64,000 nucleotides of DNA from Ophioceras dolichostomum (lineage: Eukaryota > Ascomycota > Sordariomycetes > Magnaporthales > Ophioceraceae). The DNA lies in NCBI GenBank assembly GCA_003049485.1, contig PYST01000017.1:124001-188000 (forward strand), written 5' to 3'. Below, one piece after another: positions 22,741 to 33,500 of this stretch; within the stretch, counting starts at the first letter, position 1, and each line of letters begins with the position of its first letter. Under the pieces are notes generated by a model, which was given only the letters and a program-made list of their open reading frames with translations, made no database searches and had not been told where the DNA came from. Made by a program: the position numbers and the translations under genes.

Positions 22741-24423
22741 TCACGACATGGTGTGCAAAAACTTCTTGTCCAACGCCCCAATGGCCCTCGCATCAGCGCT
22801 GAACTGCGCAATAGACGGCAGGGCCGTCGTCTGCTTCTGGGCGCCGCCGTTGACGCCTCCGCCCCCGCCGCCGTTAGCAGCGCCGACGAGCCGCGGCGAG
22901 CTGCTCGCGCTGTTAGGGCTGACCGTCGCAGCCGTCTGAGAAACCCCCACCACACCGGATGAAGACGACGACTCGGGAGGAGCCGGATGCAGTAGATGTG
23001 ACAGGCTCCCGGGCGCCTTGTTGCTGCTGCTGATGCCATTAACACCGCCGGCAGTCTGGCCCGTCGCGATCGCCGCCGCCGCCGCCGCCGAAGCCGCCGC
23101 AGCCACCGCCGCAGCGCTGGTTGTGTGATGGCTGCTGCTGCTGCTGCCGTTCTGGTAGTAGATGTTGTTGCCGTCGGTGGTGGGCGGGCTGCGCGGCGGG
23201 GAGATGTTCGCGATGCGCGGGGGCGAAGGCGGTGCGCTGCCGCCTGTGGCGAGCAGGCCGGGGGAGGCGGTCAGGGCAGGGAGGGGGCCTTGTGGGTTGC
23301 GGGCGCTGGTAGCGGACAGGCGGGGGTCGATGAGCGATGACGAGTGGTGGTGGTGCTGTGGTGTCGGTGGCGACGGCTCCGGGATGGCGCGGGGCTGGGC
23401 CATGTGTGGCGAGTGGTGCGAGAGCTGGTGGTGGCCGTAGGGGGACAGGCCGGCGGTCGGAGGCGTGCGCGCCTGCTGTGGTGGGCCCGTGACGGGTGGG
23501 GGCAGGGGAGCGCGCTGCTGCTGGTACAGGCGCTCGTAGAGTGGCGGCTGCTGCTGCTGACCTGGCTGCTGTGGTTGTTGTTGCTGCTGATGTTGAGGGT
23601 GGTAGGGGGGTGCTGGCGGCGCCTGCTGTTGTTGCTGGTGCTGTGGGAGCATCTGATGGTGCGGCTGCGGTGGGTAGCCGCCTGGGGCAACAGTGGTGTA
23701 GTGGCTGTATGGAGGAGTCGCGGGCGAGATGGGCCAGGTGGGATAGCCGGGCTGGGTATAGTGCGGAGGATAGTGACCGGCAGGCATCTGCGGCGGTGGC
23801 TGCTGCCCGTGCATGTATATTGGCGGGTGCTGCATGGGCGTCCTCGTCATGGGCGGCATATTAGGAGTAGTGTCGGCCACGCTGGACTCTGGGTACATTC
23901 CCTTCGTCGGCATGATATTCCGCAAAGCCGGGTCGGTGCCGGGTACTGGCAGATCTGGCTGGCCTGGGTGCGGCCTGGAGTAGTACGAGATGAGGTGTAG
24001 GTGCTGGCCAGTCGATGTTGTGATGCTGAACGACTGCTTCATTAGCCCGTCCGCCTTGTAGCGGTAGCCATCCGGTTCGCCCTCGTCCTGGTCCTCGTCG
24101 CTGCCGCGTCCTGACGAGTCTGGTGTCTTGCCGGCGCCGCCTCTTCTTGATGTTGTGCCGAAGCCGCCTCCCCTCTTGCCCTCCATCTCGCGATAGGTCA
24201 GGAAGCTGCCCGAAACTCTGCTCGCACTCCATGATTTGCCGTCCGTCCATCTCCTCATGCCAGCTTCCCTCTCGTCCCATACAAATACTGACCCGGACCG
24301 GATCGACTGGCGCTCCTTCTCGGATAACCTCCGCTGCACGCGGGGCAGGAGTCCCAGTCTGCAGGCCTCGAACAACTTCACGGCATCTGCGGGTGTCCGC
24401 ACGTAGCCGTGATATGTTTCCAT
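22741..24423 (-). CDS. sge1: WOPR (Gti1/Pac2 family) transcription regulator, Wor1/Ryp1/Sge1 type
   Basis: Fungal-specific DNA-binding regulator of morphology and development in the nucleus. Intronless, 560 residues, start METYHGYVRTPADAVKLFEA. The WOPR box is bipartite: part a at residues 1-80 (RVQRRLSEKERQSIRSGSVF, RRWTDGKSWSASRVSGSF) and part b at about 118-150 (DGYRYKADGLMKQSFSI, HLISYYS), joined by a Gly/Arg/Glu-rich linker. RRWT (Thr60) corresponds to the conserved PKA-type site described in this family. The GRRLSEKERQ-type region and the strict N-terminal placement point to the Wor1/Ryp1/Sge1 subclass rather than Pac2. The rest is low complexity: Pro/Gln-rich from about 190 to 330 with polyQ, a polyalanine run near 450, and a short conserved-looking end (IAQFSADARAIGALDKKFLH). 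It is isolated by unusually long intergenic DNA on both sides. Family members often regulate their own promoter. Confidence 0.95.
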   Translation of the reverse strand: METYHGYVRTPADAVKLFEACRLGLLPRVQRRLSEKERQSIRSGSVFVWDEREAGMRRWTDGKSWSASRVSGSFLTYREMEGKRGGGFGTTSRRGGAGKTPDSSGRGSDEDQDEGEPDGYRYKADGLMKQSFSITTSTGQHLHLISYYSRPHPGQPDLPVPGTDPALRNIMPTKGMYPESSVADTTPNMPPMTRTPMQHPPIYMHGQQPPPQMPAGHYPPHYTQPGYPTWPISPATPPYSHYTTVAPGGYPPQPHHQMLPQHQQQQQAPPAPPYHPQHQQQQQPQQPGQQQQPPLYERLYQQQRAPLPPPVTGPPQQARTPPTAGLSPYGHHQLSHHSPHMAQPRAIPEPSPPTPQHHHHSSSLIDPRLSATSARNPQGPLPALTASPGLLATGGSAPPSPPRIANISPPRSPPTTDGNNIYYQNGSSSSSHHTTSAAAVAAAASAAAAAAIATGQTAGGVNGISSSNKAPGSLSHLLHPAPPESSSSSGVVGVSQTAATVSPNSASSSPRLVGAANGGGGGGVNGGAQKQTTALPSIAQFSADARAIGALDKKFLHTMS

Positions 24424-24457
24424 CGTGGGATGTGCCTCTGGTGTTTGTTGCGTATCT

Positions 24458-24481
24458 CGTCGTCGTCGTCGTCGTCGTCGT
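24458..24481. repeat. CGT trinucleotide microsatellite in the WOPR leader
   Basis: Eight CGT units lie 35 bases upstream of the WOPR start codon and read (ACG)n on the coding strand. A tract this close to the start is probably inside the 5' untranslated region, where length variation could affect translation. Confidence 0.8.
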
Positions 24482-26279
24482 TGTTTGAGTCGCTTACGTG
24501 GTAGTTACTGCTGTGCCTGCTAGGCAGTTGCGTCTGGTGTGTGTATGTCCGTCCTAGCAGCTGCAGCTCTACTTCGACTCGTCTTTGTTGTTCAATGGAT
24601 GATGAAAAAAGTCCAGCTGCTTGCTTGCACAGGGAAGGTGAGGAATGTCGAGAAGATAAGCAGGCGGTTTCTCCTTTCGGGAATTGCCTGCTTTTGGAGG
24701 AAGACCAGGCAATGCGTTGACTGTGGGTAAAGGATTGCGAACGTTGGGCCCACCACCGGCTCAAAGCGCCATGGGCCTGGGATTGGAATAAAGTCGTGTG
24801 TGGGTTATGAGTGGAGATGGTGGGATTCGTCGTGCTCCCTGGTCCTCCCACTTCCAAAATTGTGCAGCGTTGATGAGCGAGCAGACGCGTGACGGAGCAA
24901 CGGGAAGCGATGGGGTCTGGGAGTGAATGGCTGGAAAGGGTGTGTGTGAGTGGCCTGGGAGTTCAAGGAGGAGGGGAGTCCTTGGACAGGGGGCAGTGCA
25001 CAAGGGCACAAACAAGGGCTGCGGGCACCACAAGGGCACAAGGGGCAGCTTGCGTGGTGGACGAGGGTGGGCGCGCAGGATTCCCCACAGTGCCGCAGAC
25101 CCCGGTCGCAGCGATCGACTTAAGCTTGGCAGTGTCGGGGTGTCGGGAGGTCGAACGGCAAGTCTAGTCGAGGCGAACGAGCGAGCCGGCGGGAGATGGA
25201 GTCGATGGAGTCTAGTGAGTTTCTGAGAGAAGGAAAAGGTGGAGAAGGGAGCGTGTGCGTGAGAGACCAAGAGACGAAGAGTCGGAGTCGAGTCGCCAGG
25301 CTGAGACGCACGTCGCAGCGACCCCTAAACAGTCGCCAAATTGAGAGTCGTCGTGTCTTCTTTCTGTGGAACCCCCAGAGCTTGTCAGCTGGCGACCGTT
25401 TAGCTACGAGCTACGAGCCCGTTGAGACAGTTGAGACACCCGTCTGGGACAGCGGATGACAGAAAGCTTAATACAAGCATGATCTGTGTCTGTTCAGATT
25501 TGAAAGGAGTGCTTGGTGTTGTTGCTGTTGTTGGGTGGTGTTGTGTAAATGCTGTGTGTTTCCCTCTTTCTCTATTTCTCTCCGTCTGTCGCTCTCCTTC
25601 TCGCTTCCGAATTTTTCTTTTCTTCTTATTCCGCTTGACTTGAGTGATTTGTCGGCTCAAAGCGTTAAGAGGGGACAGTGATTGGGAGAGCGGGAAGAGA
25701 GTCAAGGAGTGAGCGAGTGAGCGGACGCACTCGCGTTTTTTCCTGCCCACCCACTCTTGCTGGTGCTGCTTTTTGCTGGTGACTGGCTGGCGGCCGTTCT
25801 GCCGTCCCATCTCGTCGCACGTGTGGACCCCCAAAAGCGTACGAGACGTGCAGGGTCATTGACCATCAGGAATGGACGCCGGGATGGAGCAGCAGATGCG
25901 CCAGCGTACGTAGATCCTGAGGCAAAACACAACACGCTGCAACACGCTGCATGTCCGCACTGAGTCCGCACGCCCGCACATGTTGCGTCCACTTATTGAA
26001 TCCCGCTCTCCCACCGGCCGCTGGCCACTGGCTGCCGGCCGCCGACCACCGCCGACCACGGCACTTGCCAGCGTCGTGTGTGTATGTGCAGGTTGCAATG
26101 CACTGCACGCAGGCTGGTCCAGGGAAAGCTAGGGAAGCTGGGAAGGAGGGTGATGCTGATGGATGTATGGAGACACACGCCAGGGCCAAGACACTATCAT
26201 CCACCGTCTTGCGCGGCCTCGCCATCCTCTTCGAACCTGTCTTCATGTCCACCCTCGATGTGATAGCTCCGAAGTGTGG

Positions 26280-27011
26280 CTAATGGTTGACTGATGGATG
26301 CACACCCCAGCACCCAGTCACCCAGTAGATCTTGACTTTGCCCAACCTTCGCCCAACTGGTCCACTAGTCCACGGGATCCAAGCAAAGCAACGCACATGT
26401 TCCGTGGCCAGTCGGCCTTTGGCAGTGTCTAGCCACCGAGCCCGCCCCCCATTGGAGGAATGGGATTGGTGAATCTGGATGAGTCCGCGGGGAGGGGCGA
26501 GTGCTGCTTTCTTTGGCATGGCGGGGACTGACAGCACAATGCTTGGTTGAGACAGGATTTCTTGGCTATCCTCCTCATTCTGCGACCCCACTGGCGACCC
26601 GGAATCCCTCTGTTGATGCTTGTTGTTGTTGATGATGGCCTTGCCGTGCTCTCCGTTCATGAGTCTTCTTTGATTTCCATGTTTTCCTCCTCCCTTCCCC
26701 AGTAGCCTGATCCTTGGTGTGCCGCCCGCCTCGTTCCAGTGCGCGTCTCCGGGCGATCTGAGGTGGTAGTTCACCTGTTGCTGCAGTGTATTGGACCAGA
26801 TAGACGATGGAAAGGGAGCCAACCCCAGCTCGAGGAGGAAGAGGAGGAGGCGTGTGAAGAGATCATAGGCGGAGATCGAATCGGAGAATCCTCGCGCGAC
26901 CTTGTCGATTATTTGATCGCCAAATCCAAGACGGATCAAGATGGGGTGGTTGAGATGGTTGAGGTGGTTGAGAGGAGGGAGGTGCAGCTCAAAACATAGC
27001 GAGTGAAGCAA
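26280..27011 (-). other. Candidate unrecognised exon or leader ORF, minus strand
   Basis: An open frame of about 243 codons on the WOPR strand with no in-frame ATG near its start. Its first part (about 26776-26950) looks coding: GFGDQIIDKVARGFSDSISA, then YDLFTRLLLFLLELGLAPFP and SSIWSNTLQQQ, with mostly C-ending codons and amphipathic, helix-like composition. It ends at CAGCAACAG|GTGAAC, a plausible donor. After this point codon choice loses bias, so the rest of the frame is probably intronic or untranslated. I do not recognise the protein. It could be one exon of a small spliced gene, part of a long WOPR leader, or chance. Confidence 0.25.
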
Positions 27012-30000
27012 CGAGAGACTGAATGCTGGAAAGGAAACATCTTCGACTGGCGACGAGAGAACATGTGGGGCAATACGAAAACCGTTGCGAACTCACCTCT
27101 GGAAAGGATCGATAACCCGAATACCGATGTGGCAGCAGTGCAGCGGAGGGGAAAGCGTGTTTTGTGGACGCTGCGTTGCGTCTTCCCGTCGTATCCCAAC
27201 TCCACAAGCAAGATCGAGATCTATTCGTCGAGTGTTGGCTCGCTGCTTGATTTTGCTGGGGTTTGTCGTCACAGCTCGTGGGCGTATTTTCGAGGGGTCG
27301 GTCACGAAGGCTAGGCCAGTGGAGGTTGTTGTGGACGGAGTTGTTGATGTGTGGTCGCTGATGACGTCCTCACTGCGAAACGGTCCGCGTGGAGCTTTGA
27401 CGATTTGATATCGCGCTTCCTTCTGTCTCCAACACCAACCAAAACAAGCACCGCAGGGTGGAAAATATATGATAAACCGGAAAAAGTAACAACCAGGATC
27501 CCCGACCACGGTCTCGGTTATCTCGAATCTCGAATATCGAGCCTCGATGGAGTCCGTCCCGAGTAGTGGGTTTCTTATTTTTGGATCTTCGAAAAGGAAG
27601 GGGGAAGGGGCAGGAGGGGGGCGAGGAAGAGTGGAAAACGGCGGAGCGGAGGAGGAGGCCGGTTTATGTCTTAACCAGCAAGAAATAGAGAGAAGGAGGG
27701 AAGGGAAGGGAACAGGAAAATAACTGAGGATGAATGTGTGTAAGAAAAGGAAACCCGGTGGAAGGGTTCGTCGTTCTGTTCGGTTGGTCGGGTTAGTGCG
27801 GTCGGCGGGCTTAAAGGGCGTGGACGTGGGCAAGCGGGCGAGTGGGCGTGTGTGATGGGTGATGCAGGTTGGTGGCTGATGAAGAACAAAGCCAAGAAAA
27901 AAAGATCAAGTGGAAAAGAAGGTTATGGAGGGGCGTGTCGGCAAGCCCACGGGAAGCCAGCCGTTTGTAGGAATTGTAGGGCAGGAGGTACCGTGGGCTG
28001 CAGCCAGGTACCTTGGGTACTGGGCTGTATTCGGGACAGCACTCGTGGGGCGGGACAGGCAGGTGCGAGGAGGTGGAGGGTGATGTTTGTGTTTTCAGGT
28101 GCAGTGCAGGGCGCTAGGTCTGCGCTAATGCCGCCCGGCCTCCAATTGCTCAGCAGGCAAGTTTTGCTGATGCGTGTGCAGGTGTGGTTGGTGTCAATCA
28201 GCGTTTGTGTGTGTGTGGGCAGGAGCAAACAGGGAATGCGAGTGGTGCAGGTAAGGAGCTGGGGTCTGGCCCGTTGGTACCTGCGTGTACCACAAAGACG
28301 CTGATGCCAGCCCACCAGGTTTGGCACCACACGAAAGAAGATCGAAGCCGAGCTGGACTAACCGACTGACTGGGACTATTGAGCACTCGACGGACCCGAC
28401 CTAACAGTTCACTTTCTTGCTGTTTGACCGGCCAAGACGGCGACCATCAGCGGCAAACCACCACACTGGGTGCGACTAGGTACCAGTCTAGTAGTAGCTA
28501 GCTTCAGGTAGCTACGCCTGCAGCAACAGGCTCGCTGGGCTGTGGGCGGTCGAGTGAGTGGTGGTGGAGGCGGCGGAGGCGGCGCTCAACGGAGGCGGTA
28601 ATGCGGCACCAAAAAAGAGCAAAGATTCAAGACGGGGAAAACGATGTGAAAGCCTGACGGGACCAGTGCAGGGGAAATAGGGAATAGGGAATGAATGAGA
28701 GACCGGTTTCCTGCTTTTGGGAACGTAGGATTTTAGATTATGTGGGATTTCAGGAGAGGAAAGAAGGAGGGGAGGTGGGCTGTTGGGGGCTTGCCTTCTT
28801 TTTCGTCCCTCTCGTCCCTCCTTCCTCAAGGTCGACCTTCCGTCCTTCCCTCGAGTCGAGATCCCGTCAAGCTCAGTGCTTGTTTGCCGTTTGTCAACTG
28901 TGACTATTGGGCAAGAACGAGAGCGATGCTGCGGGCAGGCGGCACATGTCTCGGAAAGTGGGTAGGGAGGGTGCCTGGGTGTGTGTTTTCTCGCTGCCAA
29001 TTCTTGCTAGGCGTGAGGTGTTTGTTCTGCATGTGGTTTCTGGGAGGTGTGGTGTGTACTGGGTTGGGGGGCTTTTAAGGATGGTGCAGCTTGTGCAAGG
29101 CAGGCCAGAGCCGTTGGTCCTTTTCAATTTTCAGCTTCGTTCTTATTTGTGCCGAACAAAATCCCCAGGATCCCAAGCGTCGTGCCAAGCAAACACAAGC
29201 AAGCGCAAGCTGGGCAGGTAGCAGGCAGCTTTGGAAGAAGAAAGATGCAGTCTGGTGTTTTTTGTTTTCCTTTCCTTTTTTTCTGATCCTTTTCATCATT
29301 GGTTAGCCCTTGGCCGGAGGGGTGCTGATGCACGAGTCCGACGGCCCTCTTCATCAAAGTAATGGAGAGGCCGTCTGTTCGGAAAGGGGAGGACGTACTG
29401 TGCACGGGAGCAAATTTCGTCCTAAGTCACCGGCTCGGCCCCCTGTCTCTCTCAACAAGATTGGCGGATGGGCGGGATGGATGTCAACGCGAGCGACCCC
29501 GCGCTTGACCAATGCCAGGCAGGATGCCAGTCCAGGTGCCAGTCTGATGATGACCAGTCTCCTTCGTATCCTTGAGGTATGTGGGTGGGTTTCCTTGCCG
29601 TCCTTGTGGTGCTCGGCGGCTCCTCAAATTCCAGTCCTTCTCTTCTAGTAGAGCGGACGCCGTAGATCTTTCTTGATCAGCAAACGGAAGTATAGAGAGG
29701 ATGATGATGGTCCTCCGTAGCCACCAAGCCCCTGGATCTCTGGCCGCCCTGTGGAAGCCCTCCCCGCTCCTCTTCGCCTCTCATGCGAGGCTTGGGTATG
29801 GTTCACGACCCGGATCCTGGACCGCACGTGCGGCGTCATAGGCAGGCTGCGTGGCTCGTTATGCTTGCTCTAACGGGGGGACCCCGTTGCTCCCTATCGG
29901 CGAGGGTGATCACCTAGGCACCTTGCCAAGTACCTAGGCAGTCGGGATCGGCCTGTCGGTCGGTCAGTCAGCCGCCCGGACTTTCTTCCTGTCAGGCTGG

Positions 30001-30553
30001 CTGGCATGTATTCGAATTTCGTTGGCGACCGCCTGGCCTCTCGCAACCAGCCTGTGGTCGACGCCTGACTGGTTCGCGAAGAAGCCAGAAGAGCAGCCAC
30101 AGTATGTGTATGTGAGATGAGCCACGCTCGCTGTTGCTGGCCACTGTCGATCATCTGGTCCTTTCCCCTTTCCTTCTGCGCTTTTTTGCTCGGAATATTT
30201 GCACTTCCAGGATCGGACCGCAAGCATCGGTTTGGCGAGAAGGGGGGGAGGAAATCTATATAACATGTTCTAACTCTAACTACGTACCCGTGTGCGTACA
30301 TACCAAGTTATATTTCGTCAGCAGTGTGGAAGTATTGCGTGCACATTGCACGTCAAGATTAAACATAAACAAGATTCAAGCTTCTTCCTTTTCTGGCTCG
30401 TATGTCACAGTTTTCCAGTAGGCGACGACATCGTGAGAGCCGTAGTATCATCAAAGACTGGGTCAGTTTTGACATGTAATATGACAATATTCAAGCTTAT
30501 TTACCTAGCCTAGCCACCGAGCTCAGCCCAACCCCAGGTCCAGCCAACACAAT

Positions 30554-30576
30554 TTGCACGAAGCTGCTTCGTGCAA
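30554..30576. repeat. Near-perfect palindrome
   Basis: TTGCACGAAGC, a single T, then GCTTCGTGCAA: two perfect 11-base arms with one central base. About 50 bases further, TGTGCTTCGCACA forms a second small hairpin sharing the GCTTCG core. The pair could be a protein-binding site or RNA hairpins. Confidence 0.7.
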
Positions 30577-33500
30577 AGCACATACGATCTAGTGTGTGGG
30601 CTTCGTCGTTTAGTGCCCGAATATGTGTGCTTCGCACAGGTCCGGCCTTGATAACCTTGATGTTCTCGTCCCCTCACCATAGTGGGGTTTCTTAGCTTCA
30701 TCTTCATCAGCATCAGTCCTTCACCAGGGCAAGGGAAAGACATGGTAGGTGGCACGGGGGGAATATGTTGTAAAGGTGGTGGCGGTGGCTTGCGGAAGCT
30801 TTCCAAATCATGGAACGAGCTCGCGACCTCCGGGATTTGTCGGCCGGCCCTCTGATATGACCGTATATTCCTTACCTCTAGTCCACTCGCTCGGCCTCCA
30901 CCCAGGATGCCAGGCTCCCCACCTTTCTACTGCTCATGTCAGTCCAGTGATGGAATTTGGGACTCTGTGACCCCGTTGTAATGCAGCAAGCAGATACAAC
31001 ATGCCTTCGCAACCAACAGCATCTTGCTCCCGCTAGCCACATTCCCCGAGATTCCTGTCCTGTCCTGTCCTGATGGACGGACGTGTGGCCCACCACGTAC
31101 TCGCCGCACACGAACACGCGGTATTGGAATTATGGCCGTAACCCTTCCCCCTTCGCCCGCCTACCCTCCTTTGCGTGCCTGCCAGTGGGCCGTGGTCGTG
31201 GGCAACGTTCTTCAGGCTAGAGAGGGAGCGAGTGATATTGATGAGCGAGCCCAGGATGGAGGGGCGTGCGAAGGAAGGAACAGGAAGCTGATGAGTGAGG
31301 GAGGTCCCGTCCGTGAGACCGGCGGCGCGACTAGGTAGACAGAAATGATGATTTCCCAGAAAGTCCGAGATCTCGTGCTTGGCCGAAGCGTCCGAAGGAC
31401 GTCGGATTCGCTAGCTCGCTCACTTGCTTCCTCCGCTTTTTTGTTTCCCGTCCTCATCCCTTGCATGCGTCCGACCCGCCGCGTCCCGTCCTTCCGACAG
31501 GCGGCTGCACTAACATGCAACGTCCAACAGACTCAAGCACGCACGCACATGCCTGAGGTATCTACAGTCAGCGAAGCAATGTCAACGTTGTATACTACGT
31601 GCATACCAGGTTCACACCGACCGTGACAGGCAAGCGGTCGCGAGTCGGAGGCCGAACTGCGCAGATGCTTGGAGCCTGCTCGGCCAAGGAAGTATGCAAA
31701 ATCCACCAGTACGTAGTGACGCAGTGAAAAGGCTAAAGTGATGGGCCGACTGGGGCCCGGACTGCCGAGCTGGGATTATCGTGGTTTTTAATGACAAGGC
31801 CGGCAAGGTCAGCAAGGGATGATGATGAGTCGTGTGCACGCAGCACGCAGCACGCAGCAACCAACCAACCGTATATGTATACAAGATTATTATTACCACA
31901 TAGCGGGTAGAATCCGTACGATCACGACAAACCTTACAAGTGCATTGCAAGGTAGCTTCGCCGAGCTGATGGGGGGTGGGTGCTGTCGTTAAGAATCGTT
32001 GACAAAGCAGGGGCCACGCCTCCATGACTGCTGACGACGGCGAGCTCCATCGCCGCCCAGCATCACCCCGGCCTGGTCCTGTCCACTTCAGACCTGCTCG
32101 CCGATCCAGGTAATGCGCTGCCTGGCTCCTCGCCCACGACGTCTCGGCCGCTTGTCAATTATTTTAAATTTTAAGCATGATCTTTCTTTTCTTCTTGAGT
32201 CAGTGTTCTTTGCCCCCCTCCACACCTCCGCCCCTCCATCCATCTGATGTCAACTGACAGAGCTACATCTTCTTACCCAGTGTCTCACTGCCTCATTCAC
32301 TCGATCGACGCATGGAGCTCCAAGATTCGGTGACCAAACTGCGCCGCACCTTCGCACCTTCGCGCCTTCGTTTCTTTATACCCGTTTGGATCGCTCCCTC
32401 TCCGCGGCTTTCCTCCACACTCCTCCCTATATAGTCATACACTGTGAAGGGGGGGCCTGTAGATTGTGTCCGGGACCTTACGTTTGGTGCATGTGTGTCC
32501 GGGCAGCTATCGGCTGTAAGGGGGGACTCTCCGTTGAAGATCCGTTGTCCTCGTCGGCTCGATGCCGCCGACTGATGGGTCCAAGAACAAACAAGAAAAA
32601 AAGAAAAAAAACGCCTCTGGCTGAGACGTCAGGTCTATCGACTTCTGTCTCTCTCCGTGTTCTCAGGGCGCAGCTCCTTGTTTGCTTGAAGCATGCAAGG
32701 CGAGAAGGAGAAGCAAACGAGCAGCAAGAAAGCCACACAGAAAATAATAAGACCTTGCCGTTATTGGGTGCTAGACACTTCCAGGTCGGTCGTACCATGT
32801 TGTAACACATCCTGTACCACCTTCGTTGCCCCCCAAAAGCCCCCTCCGTCTTAAAACCGACCACCGTCGTTGGCATACCCAAGCCATCCAATTGTTGTTG
32901 ATATCCATCCATGCATCACTGTTTGTTCATCCATCCCAATTTGGTAGCCCCCTTTTCTCTAGCATTTTTTCCACTTTGGTTTCGTTTCGGGTCGGTCGGT
33001 CGGTCAGTCGTCAAAAGCTGCGTCCAGTTGTCGTCGATGTTTTAACTCGAGAGAAGGAAACCATGGGACAGGACCGGATGGAACGTCGTAGCCCGCTGTC
33101 TTGTGGGAGCTGGCCTGGTCCTGGGTGGACTCTAAAAGAGTGCTGTCCCAAAAGGGGTTGCATTTCGCCTGCAGTTGTCTCTTTTCGGAATATGTTCAGT
33201 CCTGCGCCCTCAATTTGGGTTCTCTTCAACGCCCGTAGTTTACAATGACAAGTGCTGTGACGTGAGCCTACCATTTTAAAGATGATGGCTTGATGTGCTG
33301 AGGAGGTACCTTTGTGGTCCGTTTGCTTCGCAAGTTGGTAATGGAATTCGTCCGTGCGCATAGACTTCTGGCGGTGCGAGCCATCTACCCTGCCATGACT
33401 TCTTTCCTCTGTGATTTCGAAATCACCACCCGCCGATTTTTTGGTCTGCGATTCGATCCTAATCAAGTACAGAAGATATTTTACTACATCGACAAGCGAG

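Larger units (their letters stand above)
24424..28400. other. Proximal upstream region of the WOPR gene, probable long leader
   Basis: No ATG-initiated frame of convincing coding character was found on the minus strand just before 24423. This stretch contains the CGT tract, pyrimidine-rich segments on the minus strand (24500-25700), a Wor1-like site candidate at 25463-25472 (complement ATTAAGCTTT) and the candidate exon at 26776-27040. Splice-like signals on the minus strand (CCAGAG|GTGAGT ending near 27100, and CAACAG|GTGAAC near 26775) suggest a spliced, possibly kilobase-long 5' leader or an independent transcript. This is inference from signals only. Confidence 0.4.

Noticed and set aside
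23344..24000. 218-codon plus-strand frame
   Set aside because: It is antisense to the Gln/Pro-rich part of the WOPR gene, and its Trp/Arg/Val-rich composition is a shadow.
27093..27833. 246-codon minus-strand frame in the WOPR upstream region
   Set aside because: Codon use is unbiased, there is no conserved block, and part looks like an untranslated leader (CAAAATCAAGCAGCGAG-type text). The donor-like CCAGAG|GTGAGT at its end is noted under the upstream region.
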